Positions 1 through 20,875 of a stretch of 64,000 nt of DNA are shown here, piece after piece. The stretch is taken from assembly GCA_030340625.1 (NCBI GenBank), contig JAOPHQ010000955.1:1-64000 (forward strand), read 5' to 3'. Made by a program: the position numbers and the translations under genes. Source of the DNA: Merluccius polli (taxonomy: Eukaryota > Chordata > Actinopteri > Gadiformes > Merlucciidae). The first letter of the stretch is position 1. Every line of letters begins with the position of its first letter. Under the pieces are notes generated by a model. That model was not told the DNA's origin, did no database searches, and saw only the letters and a list, made by a program, of their open reading frames with translations.

Positions 1-269
1 GTTGGGCTTCAAATGATCCGCTCCATAGGAAAACATTGGCGACACTTGCAATGGAGAGGATGAAAGTTATGTGTGTATTATAATGTGGTTTAGTTCATAT
101 ACATTTAGTTAATTCATTGCATATATACGTATTGGCTGCATCCATACACTTATAGATGCAACATCGACTAATATAAAAGGGCTTAAACAAGATGATTTAC
201 AACATTGGCTACAATGATTTCCTTTACTTCAGAGACGTATTTTACATGAATGAAGCATTTTCTTCCCAG
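1..269 (+). other. pabpc1l: Intron of pabpc1l at the window edge
   Basis: No PABP exon is recognisable here. The stretch ends in a polypyrimidine tract and CAG acceptor directly before the first visible pabpc1l exon, which starts in phase 0. The exons for RRM1 and the first half of RRM2 must lie before base 1. Confidence 0.7.
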
Positions 270-9338
<9,069 letters not shown>

Positions 9339-9858
9339 AGAACCTCTTCAGGTCAGCTGCCACTCTTCTATGCTGACATCATTTTAAGTTATTGTTTAAG
9401 TTGTATGGCTGCTGACCTGCCTAACAAGTCGTATTCTGTAGTCACTTTTCCTGATTTGCTCCGGTGTTATTTTCCATTAACCACAATGACTGTCACTACT
9501 CGCTTTGCTTCCGGGAAGAGAGGGCTATGACTTGATATCAGTGATTTAGCCTGTACTTGACCTTCCAAGCTCATAAAATGCGTGTTAATTCTTGTCTATC
9601 AAACTGAGTTTAGGAATTTATGCTTTTATTGGACTCAAATGTTTCCCCCCTCTCACAGGTGTCTCTTGGAAATCTGAAGGAAGAAATTAAAAAGTAATAT
9701 TCAGAAAAAAATAGTAAAATGTTTAAAAGAAAAATTCTACTTGGTACTTTTTGATTATATATATTATAATTGTTCAATTTAATTAAGTTTAATTATTAAC
9801 CATTTTTCTGTTGCAATGGTACCTTTGTTAGATAAAAAAATAGAATTTCTGCAATAAA
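9339..9858 (+). other. pabpc1l: pabpc1l 3'UTR with a 3'UTR intron and poly(A) signal
   Basis: After the TAA at 9336-9338 there is a donor at 9352 (CAG|GTCAGC) and a strong acceptor at 9658 (CCCCCCTCTCACAG). This implies a terminal noncoding exon from 9659. An AATAAA lies at 9853-9858. The 3'UTR splice would fall 14 nt after the stop, too close to trigger nonsense-mediated decay by the usual rule of about 50 nt. The splice is inferred from sites only. Confidence 0.6.
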
Positions 9859-10275
9859 CCAATGGTCTCCTGTCATCCTTTACACAAAGCTACATGGGAA
9901 CTCAAAATGTGATCCATAATTGTTTCTCAGTACTACGAGTGTTTTTTTAATAAACCCTATGCATACGTAATGGACTATGGCTTGGGCCTCACATGAGTGT
10001 CTTCAGATAAGGGTTTAATTTAAAAGAAAATTAAGTTCATGATGAACCAAAAGTGGGAAAGCGGAGAAAAGTTTTTTCCAAACCTTTTGAACGTGCAACG
10101 AGATTTGGAAATCTCTAACATGCAGCAGTAAATGCATGAAGTCAAAATAAAGCTGTATGGTCCTTAAGGCACTAGTCAACGCTTCCCTTCTGCACTACAC
10201 ACTTGGATGTAGCATCAGCTGATGATCAGACTGTAGTTTGAATGTATATTATCCGTATCTACATTACTGTACATG

Positions 10276-10653
10276 TAGTGCCGAATTCCTCATGCTGGTG
10301 GAACGCTGAAAATCCACTATACGCGAATTATCCGCGTGACGTCGCGCCGCCTTGAAAACTCGGTCGCTTGGGGGCGTGTTGACTAGTGGATCAACTAGCT
10401 CCCGCCCGCATTGTGGTAATGCAACGGCAACGTCCTGTTTGCTGACTGGTGACCGCGTGGATTCGCGCCGCTCGTATTTGCATAAAGTTGAAATTTCCCA
10501 ACTTTATGCAAATTTAGAAGCGGAGCCAGGCAGCGCCGCAGCTGGCTCCGCGCCGCGAGCAATCCCAGCGTGCTTTGCGCAGGGAATTGCTCGCGTCCCA
10601 TAGAAAGTGAATGGAGGCGGCTATTCGCGTATAGTGGATATTCGACACTGCTA
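10276..10653. mobile_element. MITE with TIR and internal palindromes
   Basis: Inverted ends TAGTGCCGAAT and ATTCGACACTGCTA. A stronger inner pair CCACTATACGCGAAT lies at 10315 with its inverse at 10622-10637. The GC-rich middle contains further small palindromes, for example around GCATAAAGTTG at 10480-10510. The target duplication is not clear. Confidence 0.7.
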
Positions 10654-11310
10654 GGTCCACTATCCCTTTTGTGATATTCACAGTAAATCTGAGGTATTTT
10701 ATATAACCATTATATTGCATTATATTTATAAAGGGTAAACAAACTTCTGTTGGATGTACCAAAGCGCCCTCTCATGGCCATCACTTAAAATCTAGGTTAA
10801 CAAGGGTTGTCTTGGCATGTAGTATGCATGGTGAAAATATTAGAAAATATGTTTTGGTCAATCTATCTAATCGATACATATATGTTGTTCTGAATTATGT
10901 CTGTACTTTGTGTCGTCGTCACTCAACACAAAGTCATCATTGACGCTACCGGAAGGCTGACCAATCACAAGACAGTACTTGTCCCCTGGTCCCGCCCCAC
11001 CAACTCCACGCAAACGTAGACAGTTCAAGTAGCTCCCTGCATCACACCACCTAAATCTAAACGCATACAGACCCAATTAAAATGACGTATATAGGTTGTA
11101 GGCGACATAACTTGCAGTCTGAACAATTGTGTTGTATATAAACATCCAACTTGTTTTTGAGTAGATCCTTACATGGTAGCGTTTCAAACGGAGCACAAAG
11201 TGGAAACGGGGAGATATATGGAAATATATTGCTCTATACTTGGACACTACGGCCTTACTATAAACTCATCTTTACGACACTGCAGGGTCAGCTTACATTG
11301 GGATTCACGT

Positions 11311-11333
11311 TACCTCCGTCCTATATATAGGCT

Positions 11334-11400
<67 letters not shown>

Positions 11401-11429
11401 TATATATAAGAGCCTATAGGACGGAGGTA
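11311..11429. repeat. Hairpin with (AT)n loop
   Basis: TACCTCCGTCC and TAGGCTCTTATATA on the left are repeated inverted on the right, around about 60 bp of pure AT. This could extrude as a cruciform. Confidence 0.85.
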
Positions 11430-11569
11430 TATTCCCATGGAGGAGCGGTCCAAACTCGTCCAAAACGCTACTACCAGTTGCAATCAATCGCCAGGACATG
11501 GTTAAAAAACATTTCTCGTGTCTAGTGATCCCCACGCAGTATAATATATTGCCATAGAAAGTGAAAGGT

Positions 11570-11970
11570 AGTGTACTTAGTGGCACCTAGCGGTGAAGCT
11601 GCTGATTGCGACCCCCCCCCCCCCCCCCCCCCCCCCCGGCCTGTAAGCTGCAGTAGGTACTTCCACAATGTCATCATAGCAAAGTGTCAAGTGATGGTTT
11701 CTTGATAGATTTATAAATTGAATTCATTGTCTGTGAAACTATAGGTCATAGGTTACAAGTACGATTATGACTGTTCCACATTGTTTTAGCGTTTTATTGC
11801 CAACTGGGCTACTGTAGAAACATGACCCACTCCCTATGTAGATATAAAGATCATAACTTAATGAATTTATAAAGGATTATACACTAATTAAACCATACTT
11901 ACATACAATTTTATATTCCATTTCTGCCGAGTCTGTTCTGATAGATACCACTCAATTCTACACACTGCAC
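11570..11970. repeat. Dispersed fish repeat, copy 1 (with C run)
   Basis: Shares a long diverged match with 40300-40765: both contain a 'GTGGCA-CTAGYGGTGA' start, a C run (11612-11638 here), then GTCAAGTGATG and TTGATAGATTTATAAATTG, ending near TTCTACACA. Two copies at unrelated positions indicate a transposed repeat family; its class is unknown to me. Confidence 0.7.
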
Positions 11971-12726
11971 TTCATCATGAAGTGAATAACCTTCCCTCTG
12001 CCAGAAGACAGGCATCGTGGCGTAGCGAGGAGATTCAACAGCTCAGTGGGGTCACCTCATTACACCCAACGCCCAGTCAACATGGGGCTGTTTTGGAGCA
12101 GCATTTCATAACAGCAAAATAAATGTAACTCAAACTTCACTATGTGCTTAATATCAACATCTACTTAAAATATATGGATGCCTTTTACGATCTGATTGTT
12201 ACCCGAGACTTTAACCAAAAGTCAAACAAGTCCAAAATAGAACCACTGTAAATATGCCTTTTATTTACACAATTAATAAATCCACTTGTGGCAGTTCTAA
12301 CCTAAGAAAGTCCAGATTCTTATGGCAAGATGAGATCATAAAAGACAATTGTGATAGCTGCAAGTTTTATTTGTAAATAAATGTATTCCCCAAATCAGGT
12401 CTTGCATCGCCTACTCAACATGGATTGGTTGCTTTAAACAATCTGCTTTATTAATGTTAACATAAAAGTCTGCTGGTTAGGTAGGGCAGGTAAGAATGGG
12501 ATTAAAAAATTACAGTGAATTTTGTTTGTGGTGGTTATTTACAATACAAACCCAGAAATAATTTGACATTAAAATGGACAGGCTAACTGAGGACAGACGG
12601 CAGGAGTTTAATTTATCACCATCTCATTTCAACCAATCTTTTTCAAAGACTACTGTATGCAAAAAAAAAAAAAAAAAGAAAAAACTTCTGTATATACATT
12701 CTGTGTTTAATAACAGCTCTTCAGAC

Positions 12727-15700
12727 CTATCTGCGTGTGGGCACCAGTAGTTGATTTGCCATGACTGAATCAGGGAAAAGGTTATGATATGTTGGTAACG
12801 GGACATAGGCTGCTGTAATCATTTTACCTAGAGAGAATAAAAACAAAAACAAGATTAGGGATATGCCAAAATTGAGCATCCAGATTTTAAATAATTAAAG
12901 GACATTAAATGCATCAAGGTCGAATGTACATACCGGCGAACCAGCGTCCATGGAGGGCATTGACTGTAGCCATCGCTGCTGGTATTGAAGGGCATTTGAC
13001 GTACACATTTCCCTATGGAGAGGAGAGAGCGCAATACAATGGTTGACATACGTGGTTGTAATGAACATCAACACTAGCAACACAAGAAATGGATGCACCG
13101 TGTGTGCTTTAACCAACCTGAGCAGAGTTCTTATCAACATATGTGTGAACTATTCCTCCATGTTTGTTGCACTCCTCGATGACATCATCTTTGATCTCAG
13201 TGTCCCAGCCCGGGTCATTTTCCCTAAAAACACAAAACCCAATTCAAAACCGATTACTTTTGAGCCATAACTGGGATCAACGATACAATATGTTGTGGTG
13301 CTACATGATGTAAAGCCTTACGCCTGGGGATTGAACATGTTGGACAGCTGCAGGCAGTGTGTGGCCAGGGGCTGTGATGGGAGGTTTAAGGCCTGTGCTG
13401 GAGCTGAAGCAGCAGCTGGAAAAGGGACAAAGATTAGTTGCTGAATGCTTCAATGTAGGGCTGGGCGATATGGTAAAAATGTATTCTCATGATAATTATG
13501 GAGAACTTGACATGTTAGATAAATATTACGATATGCTTATGAATTCAAAATACCATTCTAAAATGAATGAGAGTCATGACTTTTAGGTATATGGAAATTT
13601 GAAGTATTATATCGGACTAAAACTAGTTTTCTGTTTAAAACCTCATTTGATCATTTTTAGGACATATCGTCATTTATACTATAAAACTGGGCATCAGGAT
13701 AAGTGGATATCTTCATTTCATAATGATACAATACCATTTAAAAGGCTATAAACAATAATATTGAGTTATTACCCAGCCCTACAAAGCTAAGAAGCATAGG
13801 TCAAATAATAACGTTCACTGAAACGCCAAAGGCGTGGCACAACATCACACAACATCGTGGAACTCACATGGCGTGGCAGAAACGTTTCCAAAGGGAATAG
13901 AACCAGTCATCTGCAACGCCTGCTGTGCAGCCGGAGGGATCTTCAGACCGGTACCTACAGGGAGAACCCGCATAGTATTATAGTACTATAGACCGTCACT
14001 GTATAAGTCATGTCATCAAGTGTCATCAAATCCTTGGTTCAGGGAAACTGTGGAACATTAACTATTTAAACTTTTACACAAAAAACAAAACACCATTGTA
14101 CGGAGCCCCTTGAGGGACCTGGAGTGCGCAAAAAAATGTAAGAAAAAAAGTGTTTTATTTATTTTTTTACCTTCATATTTTGCATGGCAGGCAAATTACA
14201 CCTCATCTTGAGATAAGTTGCAGTAACAGATGAGACATAACGCGAGTAGCAATATGACGTGGTTGTGTTACTTCCCTTCATGCACACAGTTTGCAAGCAG
14301 ACCCGAGTGCAGTTGTGGACTAAACCTGCCACTGCTTTTTTTTGGCCTAGTTGAGAACAATGCAAAAATGTTTAGCAAAATACCAAAAAAAAAAACGTTG
14401 CGATTTCTTACAAAATAGCTATGCACCTCTCCAGGTCTCATAAGGGGCTCCATTGTGCTCTTGGGTTGTAACTTACCTTCTGCCAATCTGGCCATGAGCT
14501 GCAGCCGGCCTGTGGTGCCAAGGTCGATGCCAGTCCTCTCCAACTCGTCGTTGTCCAGGAAGGAACTGGCTGTCGATGCGTCTGTCCGCTCCGTCACGTG
14601 ACCTACTTTCATTGGCCGCCCGGCAAGTTCAAAGCCATTCAGCTGCTCCAAGGCCTTTTTTGCACACTCTGCATCTGCAAACTTCACAGAGACATGCATC
14701 ATTACAGTGATCTTTGACACTGTACATGCCAAAAACAGCATTACACTACTCAAAAAGCTACTTGTACTTACTGATATGAAGCCGTATCCCTTGGATCGAC
14801 CTGTTTCACTGTCCATCATGAGCTGTATGCCTTCAATCTTTGGGAGGAAAACATTCAGTTACATGTCACAGCAATATGCGTGTATTCATTTGAAATGCTA
14901 GTGAAATATCCGGGGGGCAAAGGCTGCAGTTGTCGTTTAACTGGCTTTTAATTTACCCTTCCAAAAGGCTCGAATATCCCCCGCAGCATGTCCTCTGTAA
15001 TGTTGAAGTGCAGTGAGCCCACATAGAGACGCATTGGGCCTGCGCTGCCCTTCTGCAGGTTGTTTGCCATGGCGGCAGCCCTGTTTTTCTCCGCCTGTAA
15101 ATATATCCAAATGAAAACATGTCATTTAAAAAACATTTGATATTCAGATTTAGGAACCGTTTTACTCCCAAGCGTTTTGGCATTCAACAACCTAAGATGC
15201 AAGGACACACCCACCTGCGAGGCCTGGACAATGATGGGCACTCCCAGAAGTCTCTGTCCAGTCAGACCGATTGCCAGAGGCACAGAGCTGGCCTCCAGAA
15301 ACTCAATGTAGGCAATCCCCTTCGATCTTCTGGAGTTCCTGTCCGATATCATCCTCACATCCCTCACCTGTAGAAACGAAGGCAACGGTAAATAAATAAT
15401 CCCATTTTATATTAAGGAGAGGGTTGTTGTGGGACCATGTAAACACCAACTGACTTTTCCCACGGCAGAGAAGAAGTCCTCCAGGTCCCGTGCTCTGATT
15501 CGGGCAGCGAGCTGCATGCAGAAAACTGTGCGCGCATCCCGTTCCTCTGGCGTTAGGTTGTCAATTGGTTGTCTTTGGAAAAGAAAGGGCGATTTGTTAA
15601 ATAAAAGGTGGACTGTTTCTGAAAATGTGAGCATAATGGATGTGATCACTTTAACAGCAGTTTCCTGTAAAGTGAATACTCACCTGACTGGACTCTTTTC

Positions 15701-18232
15701 TCTTTTAACAGGGCTACGACTTTTGGAACGTTTCCGTCTGGGAAGGAAAAACATTGTTTCAGATGTGCTTACCGTGTACAACACACAATATTTTCCTTTT
15801 AGGTTTTCTTTGTCAGAAAATGTCATTTCTCCCATGCTATTCATAAACAGCTAATTTGTTAGCAAGCATAATAGTTTCACTTGAGGCCTTGAGATTTTTT
15901 TCACTTTGAACAAGCATATTTCAGGTGGATAAATCACCAATTCACATTGAACATCTCTGCTATATTTCTTTTGCATAAATGTGAAAGCAGCACAGGCCAA
16001 GTGGGGCAACTGTAGAGACATACATGGGGCTCTTGCGAGCTCTGTAGCGGCCGGGGGCGATCCCGGCTGCGGGAGCGACTGCGGTGGCGCTCCCGACTGG
16101 GGTTTCGCTTCCTCTCTCTGCTCTTGCTTCTCTTTTTGTTCTTCTTCCGATCCCGACTCCTGCTCCTTTTTTTAGAAGCGCCCGGACTTCTGCTCCGGCT
16201 CCTTCTTTTCCTGGAACGAAGGACAACATGGGTCTATTAAAACCCAAGAGCCCGTGTTCGGTGTCTGGTAGGGCTGGGCGATATGGCCAAAGTCTTCTAT
16301 CCCAATATAGGTCCTTTAATATCATGATAAGATATACATCGCGATATAGCATGTTTTCTGGTAATAAATAGTCTATAGAAGATACCCACATGGTAAAGCC
16401 TATTTTTGTATACTCCTGTGTGAATTAAACAAATAAGTACTTTTCTCATTCACTTTACTGTAATGCAGCCTTTAAAACCAGGAAAAGACAACATGTATGC
16501 CATATCATGATATCCAAAATCTAAGACGATATTTAGTCTCATACACGATAATGATATATTGCCCAGCCCTAGATATCTCCAGTAGTACAGTACAACCAAG
16601 ATATGTGGTACTTACTTCTTGCTGTGAGCTTCATGTCCATTTGCATGAGAGGATTTGATTTCATCCTAAGCAAGGTTGATAGAAGAACATCATGAGGACG
16701 CAGAGGAAACATTTCGTCAAGGTAAAGGGGGGGATGGGGTGGGACAAGAGAAAATGCACAATACATTAAATTAGCAATACTTCCAAATATTTACTGTCCT
16801 GTCTGCACAAGGTATCCTTGCACAAAAGACCCCCCCACCCTATCCCAGAACATCATTTTAGCAGTATTGTTGATAATCACTGCAACCAAACAAATGACAT
16901 TGTATGAGACTATCCAACATTACAGAATTGTTCAGTGAACTTTGACATTACTGTGGTCCAACCTCTCCCCCCCCCCCCCCCCCCCACCACCACTCTAATG
17001 AGTCGTACCCATGGCACTATCTGAGCCTAAGCCTGAGGCTACGCATGGCCCACGGCCACTAAAGAGATCCTGTGTGGTTGGTGTCAGTCCAGTGATCTTC
17101 ACCCATTTTCGTTCTTGAACTGTAAGAGCTCGGTGCCACCTCTGTCACACATCTCGCCCTGAAGCAAACAGGGATTCACAGGGCTTAGTAACATCGATGC
17201 CCAACAGAAACTGGAAAGAAAGCCACTAGTTCATCCACATACAAACTACCTATGTGTTTTGGTGTCAACAGGAAAAGCGACCAAAAGCCAGGTAATGGCC
17301 TTAGCGACAATGGAAACAATAGATGCCATTTAAGGGTCGTTTACAATCATATAGACAAGTTGAATAGCCGCATTCGTTTTAATTGTGTACTAAAGTAAAA
17401 TGTGTGGTGTTGTGTAGCATGCAAACTCAAGATACCGATTTAAAACCTAACAAATAATTACAGTTGACTTGACGGGAGACAAAAAGGCAGTATTCATATT
17501 TTTAGACATTTTAAAAGCATTTAACTCAGTTTGGTCAATCACTCTCGGCTATTTACGCACATTGCGGCTACAATTGTGATGACTGAAGTTCAGAGCGCTT
17601 TATACCATATCTGTTACTGTATAAAATCAACAATCAAATATTAACATAAATGTAACTATACCTGAAGAGAGATGCCAAACATATGGCAAGATTGTGCATG
17701 TACGCATGTTCCATTTCAACTAATGTAATTCTGCTTGTTACCATCAAGCTTTACAAATAGTGAGAAACTGCAGATATTACAACTGAATACTGCCTCTTTT
17801 TAGTAGCACAGATTACATGTGCTCATCGTCCATTGGCATTCACCTTGTAGCAACTGAACAGGGGTGTGTTAAGTTGAGTCTCTTTTAGTCCTAAGGGAAC
17901 CACAGTGCATCAGTACATTACTCAATAACTACCTTACGTTTTACCACAGTTCAGTGGAATCAAAGATGAACTCATTGGAGAAGAGGTGAGATATCATTAG
18001 GCAAGTCTATAGAAAGAGATAGATGGGAATTTATTCAAAGTCTGTATTGCGTTTGAAAAACTTCAAATACCACACACACACACACACACAATTCATACAT
18101 GTTGGGTAACAAATAAACAGCATATCAACATATATTTCGGCCTACAGCCAGTCCAGCGTGTCTCTTCAGAGTGAAACTCACCTTTCTAAATGGAGCCTCC
18201 AGCATTGCCTCAATTTCAAAATCGTCAGCCAT
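12727..18232 (-). CDS. rbm39: RNA-binding protein 39 (SR-like splicing coactivator CAPER-alpha)
   Basis: Nuclear pre-mRNA splicing factor and transcription coactivator. Coding exons, 5' to 3': 18232-18182, 16665-16616, 16210-16024, 15737-15684, 15572-15455, 15367-15215, 15094-14957, 14837-14772, 14681-14477, 13954-13868, 13415-13322, 13223-13118, 13012-12934, 12827-12727. Start MADDFEIEAMLEAPFRK is the known vertebrate N-terminus. Then come an Arg/Ser domain, RRM1 (TVFCMQLA; KGIAYIEF), RRM2 (RLYVGSLHF; KGYGFISF) and the C-terminal UHM-type RRM (GWDTEIKDDVIEECNKHGG; NVYVKCPS; WFAGKMITAAYVP), ending VPTRR then TAG. The RRM2 helix MLRGIFEPF, which contains the human Gly268 site of sulfonamide-degrader binding, is conserved. 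All phases fit except the RS exon, which is one base too long; without that base the protein is 495 residues, close to other fish rbm39. Paralogue a or b cannot be settled here. Confidence 0.95.
13456..13781. mobile_element. MITE, TAGGGCTGGGCGATATGG family, copy 1
   Basis: TIR start TAGGGCTGGGCGATATGG, end TTACCCAGCCCTA, in an rbm39 intron. hAT-like end style. No clean target duplication remains. Same family as 16269-16571. Confidence 0.8.
16024..16210 (-). CDS. rbm39: rbm39 RS-domain exon with one-base frame excess
   Basis: Entering in phase, the exon encodes an Arg/Ser-rich stretch (KKRRSRSRSPGASKKRSR ...). The expected end (GRYRARKSP, then RKRSKSRSP in the next exon) is one frame off. The length is 187 nt, whereas the flanking phases need 186. 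The shift falls at the five-G run 16053-16057 (given strand) between the RDR and GRYR codons. Probably a homopolymer overcall. Confidence 0.75.
16269..16571. mobile_element. MITE, TAGGGCTGGGCGATATGG family, copy 2
   Basis: TIR start TAGGGCTGGGCGATATGG, end ATATTGCCCAGCCCTA. It lies between the second coding exon and the RS exon of rbm39. The interior is AT-rich and non-coding. Confidence 0.8.
17103..17158 (-). other. rbm39: Candidate rbm39 cassette (poison) exon
   Basis: In the intron between the first two coding exons, a 56-nt stretch is bounded by a good acceptor (TTTGCTTCAG) and a donor (GG|GTGAAG). It sits in the only GC-richer, repeat-free part of this intron. Its length is not a multiple of three, so inclusion would shift frame early in the RS domain. 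RBM39 and other SR-type genes are known to autoregulate through such exons. This is inference from splice signals only. Confidence 0.35.
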
Positions 18233-18235
18233 GAC

Positions 18236-18990
18236 CCTGCGGAAAACGATGTGCAAATTCATAACATTAGAAAATGGCGACTCATTTTTTTTTTTTTTTT
18301 TTTTTTTTGACATAAGGGCGACTGTTTGTGCCCAGCACTGTTAGCATTAGCTCACAAGTTTGGCTGGCGGTTTCCACGTATATTTACACACGTGCGTACA
18401 GGATTTTAACACGTTATAAAGACAGGTTAACAACGTCAACACGAACACCACAGGGGGGGGGGACGTGAGAGAGGCGGATAATAAGCTAGTCTGTCCTGAT
18501 GTTAGCCGTCCACACGCTAGCGGCGTTAGCTCGTCCAGATAGACAATCCTACTTAGACCCACGTTCACCAACCGCTTGGAAAACTTTACCTTTGGTCTAG
18601 TTAGCTTTAATCAAATGGCGTTGAGGAGTTAAGGCCCCCCCCCCCCATGTGTAGCTACTCGCAGCGTTAGCTTACGTAGCAGCGTTGTCGACGTTGCTAG
18701 CTACCCAGAAACGATCGAAATAACGTCGAAATAACGTTAGAAATACCTGTTGGAAATGACACGCGTCTCGATATCAGAGGTTATCGAGCACCAGAGTCAA
18801 CGCGACACTTTTCTTTCTTCGTGGCCGACGGCGCGATAGTTTACTGGCGTCCACTATTTGTTTAACCGTGTAACTGCTAACGCTACAGGAACGATTTGCA
18901 CGCTAGCCACTGTAAGCAGGTCGTTTTCTAAATGGCGCCTACTCACGCGATAACTGGCGCGTACTCACGCGAGAACACCGGTGTTGTTTG
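18236..18990 (-). promoter_or_regulatory. rbm39: rbm39 5' region: upstream noncoding exon and CpG-containing promoter
   Basis: The ATG exon begins at 18235 after an acceptor (TTTTCCGCAG), so at least one noncoding 5' exon lies upstream. The stretch 18330-18990 is richer in CG dinucleotides than its surroundings, lacks long ORFs and has no TATA box that I can see, as expected for a housekeeping promoter. It includes a poly(A) tract (sense) at about 18286-18308. The exact start site cannot be read. Confidence 0.55.
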
Positions 18991-19173
18991 GTTTCCGATC
19001 AGAGGGGAAGGGGGGGCTACGTGGACCAGGCGGCCCCCCTGCCATCTAGCGACCACTTCAAGAACTGCACACCGCTTTTAAACCTGAAGTTACCTTTCTC
19101 CATGTAGGCCCAGGGCAAACATGAACTCCAGACATTATGCAAACAAAAGTCAACATAATACGCGTTTGAACTC

Positions 19174-19364
19174 CTTTATTTGATATACATTTTGGAGAAG
19201 AGCAATGAAAGATTGGTCTTCGATTGTTTACAACAGCCATATGCCTACATATTGTTGAACATGGTATAAAGGGGGTTATCTCTACGGACATAGTGACACA
19301 TTTATATAAAAAAGAGGCCTATTGTAATAGTTGCAATCTGTTGTCATGTTAAAATATGTTTATT
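19174..19364 (-). terminator. Poly(A) signals of the Rhcg gene
   Basis: Minus-strand AATAAA occurs at 19359-19364, 44 bp past the stop, and again at 19174-19179. Either could define the transcript end. Confidence 0.5.
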
Positions 19365-19407
19365 TAAAAATATATTTACAATTCATTCAATAGCAAGCAA
19401 CCACAAA

Positions 19408-20832
19408 CTATGCAGCAGAATCCTCTATAGTACATTTGTTGCTGAGTAGAGTAAGTGCTTCATGGTTATGGGGGACTTCAAAAAACAAGTCATCATCAAA
19501 ACAAAGTTCATCTGGTGGTGATCCGAGATAGGGCAGCTTCAGTACAAGTCCTGTAATGATTCCTCCTATCGCTGACACTACAATAGTAAATAGCAGCGCA
19601 GCCACCTGGTAAACGGCCTGTTCCCAAGCAGTCCTTCCCAAACCCGGCTGCAGACCAGGGATCTGCTCCCGGAGCTCTAGCAATTTGGGATCCCCTTCCA
19701 CGGGTGCCCTGTTGGCAAAGGTCTCATACATGCTGGGTCCGTAGACCTCCTCCGAAGCCGCCAGTATAGCACATATCCCAGCCGTGGAGGATATGAGTCC
19801 TGTGAGGCCATGCAGGTTATGTATCCCACACTGATCCTGGATCCTGAGGCGACGGGCCAAGAAAGGGCTCAGGTACCTGTAGCCCAGCATGCAGGCGGCA
19901 CCCCCCATCATGCCCAGAGCATAAGCACCTGCCGGGGATATCATCATGTCCACGGACGCGCCCACCGTCACCCCTCCGGCCAGAGTCACGTTCTGAACGT
20001 CAGCCATGGTGAGCTTGCCGCTCCTGTTGAGCATGGTGGAGAGGGCGAAGGCCGTGAGCGTGGAGGCGCTGAGGCCAATGAAGGTGTGAAGTACTGCCCT
20101 ATGCTGGTCATCTCCTTTCAACGCCAGCACAGAGTTGAAGGACGGCCAAAACACCCAGAGGAACAAGGTGCCTATCGCAGCCAGGATATCCGACTGGTAG
20201 CTGGTGCTCTCTTTGGCATGGCCGTCCTTTAGACCGGGCCGGTACAACACAAACGTGACCCCCAGGCCAAAGTAGCAGGCGAACAGGTGGACCAGAATAG
20301 TGCCACCGGCGTCGTTGATCTTCAGGTAGGTCAGCACCGCCCATTCTGTGCCCGCAAACACGGGGACCTCCAGTAGCGCCATGATCAGGAGCTGCAATGG
20401 GCTGGTCTTTCCCAGCACGGCGCCAGAGGAGATCAGCACCACGGCACAGGCAACCTCTGCGTTTATGATGTTGATCACCCCCAGGTGGATCTTACCGTCG
20501 TGGCTGAATTGGAAGTACCCCTGCACCAGGATGGCCCACTGTATGGCAAAGGTGGCGGTGAGGAAGTTAAAGACCAGGCCCCCAAAGCCATACTGCCGGT
20601 AGAAAGCCAGGAGACACCCGAAGCCGACAAATATCATCACCTGTATGTCGGTCAAAAAAGGGTAGTCTTTATACAAGGCGTTGTCCATGGCGACGGTTCC
20701 ATTGCTCTGCAGTTTGGCATCAGTCTGGTCATCATAGGTGACAAAGAAAGCAAACAGCACAACAATGACCAGCTGTGTGACAACCACAATCACAGGTAAC
20801 CTCACTCGCATGCTGGTCGAATGCTTCCTCAT
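19408..20832 (-). CDS. rhcg: Ammonium transporter Rh type C (Rhcg family), single-exon gene
   Basis: Plasma-membrane NH3/NH4+ (and possibly CO2) channel; in fish, Rhcg proteins act in gill and skin ammonia excretion. The ORF is uninterrupted for 474 residues, a normal full length for Rhcg (about 480). An N-glycosylation site NGT lies at 44-46 in the first extracellular loop. About 12 hydrophobic segments follow. The conserved channel residues are present: Asp174 in NDAGGT, the twin histidines His182 (VHLFACYFG) and His341 (NLHGLTG), 159 residues apart as in human RhCG. The C-terminal tail is cytosolic and acidic. Most vertebrate Rh genes have about ten introns; this one has none, which suggests an ancient retrocopy that stayed functional. 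Fish have several Rhcg genes and I cannot fix which one this is; some fish Rhcg genes may be intronless, but I am not sure of that. Confidence 0.95.
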   Translation of the reverse strand: MRKHSTSMRVRLPVIVVVTQLVIVVLFAFFVTYDDQTDAKLQSNGTVAMDNALYKDYPFLTDIQVMIFVGFGCLLAFYRQYGFGGLVFNFLTATFAIQWAILVQGYFQFSHDGKIHLGVINIINAEVACAVVLISSGAVLGKTSPLQLLIMALLEVPVFAGTEWAVLTYLKINDAGGTILVHLFACYFGLGVTFVLYRPGLKDGHAKESTSYQSDILAAIGTLFLWVFWPSFNSVLALKGDDQHRAVLHTFIGLSASTLTAFALSTMLNRSGKLTMADVQNVTLAGGVTVGASVDMMISPAGAYALGMMGGAACMLGYRYLSPFLARRLRIQDQCGIHNLHGLTGLISSTAGICAILAASEEVYGPSMYETFANRAPVEGDPKLLELREQIPGLQPGLGRTAWEQAVYQVAALLFTIVVSAIGGIITGLVLKLPYLGSPPDELCFDDDLFFEVPHNHEALTLLSNKCTIEDSAA

Positions 20833-20875
20833 CTTGGGCGCTCTTTAAAGCAAATGAGCCGCATTTGTTTTTCCA

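Larger units (their letters stand above)
9859..12726. other. Convergent intergenic region with repeats; rbm39 3'UTR at the right
   Basis: Lies between the 3' ends of pabpc1l (plus) and rbm39 (minus). It holds the two elements listed separately and otherwise no supported gene. Minus-strand AATAAA candidates for rbm39 (TTTATT on the given strand) occur near 12257 and 12368, suggesting a 3'UTR of roughly 0.4-0.5 kb. Confidence 0.6.

Noticed and set aside
1..60. Possible pabpc1l exon (a WxxxDPxxRK-like reading)
   Set aside because: The resemblance to the PABP linker is too weak, and no splice sites fit.
19810..20799. ORFs antisense to the Rhcg gene
   Set aside because: Shadow frames of a strongly coding exon.
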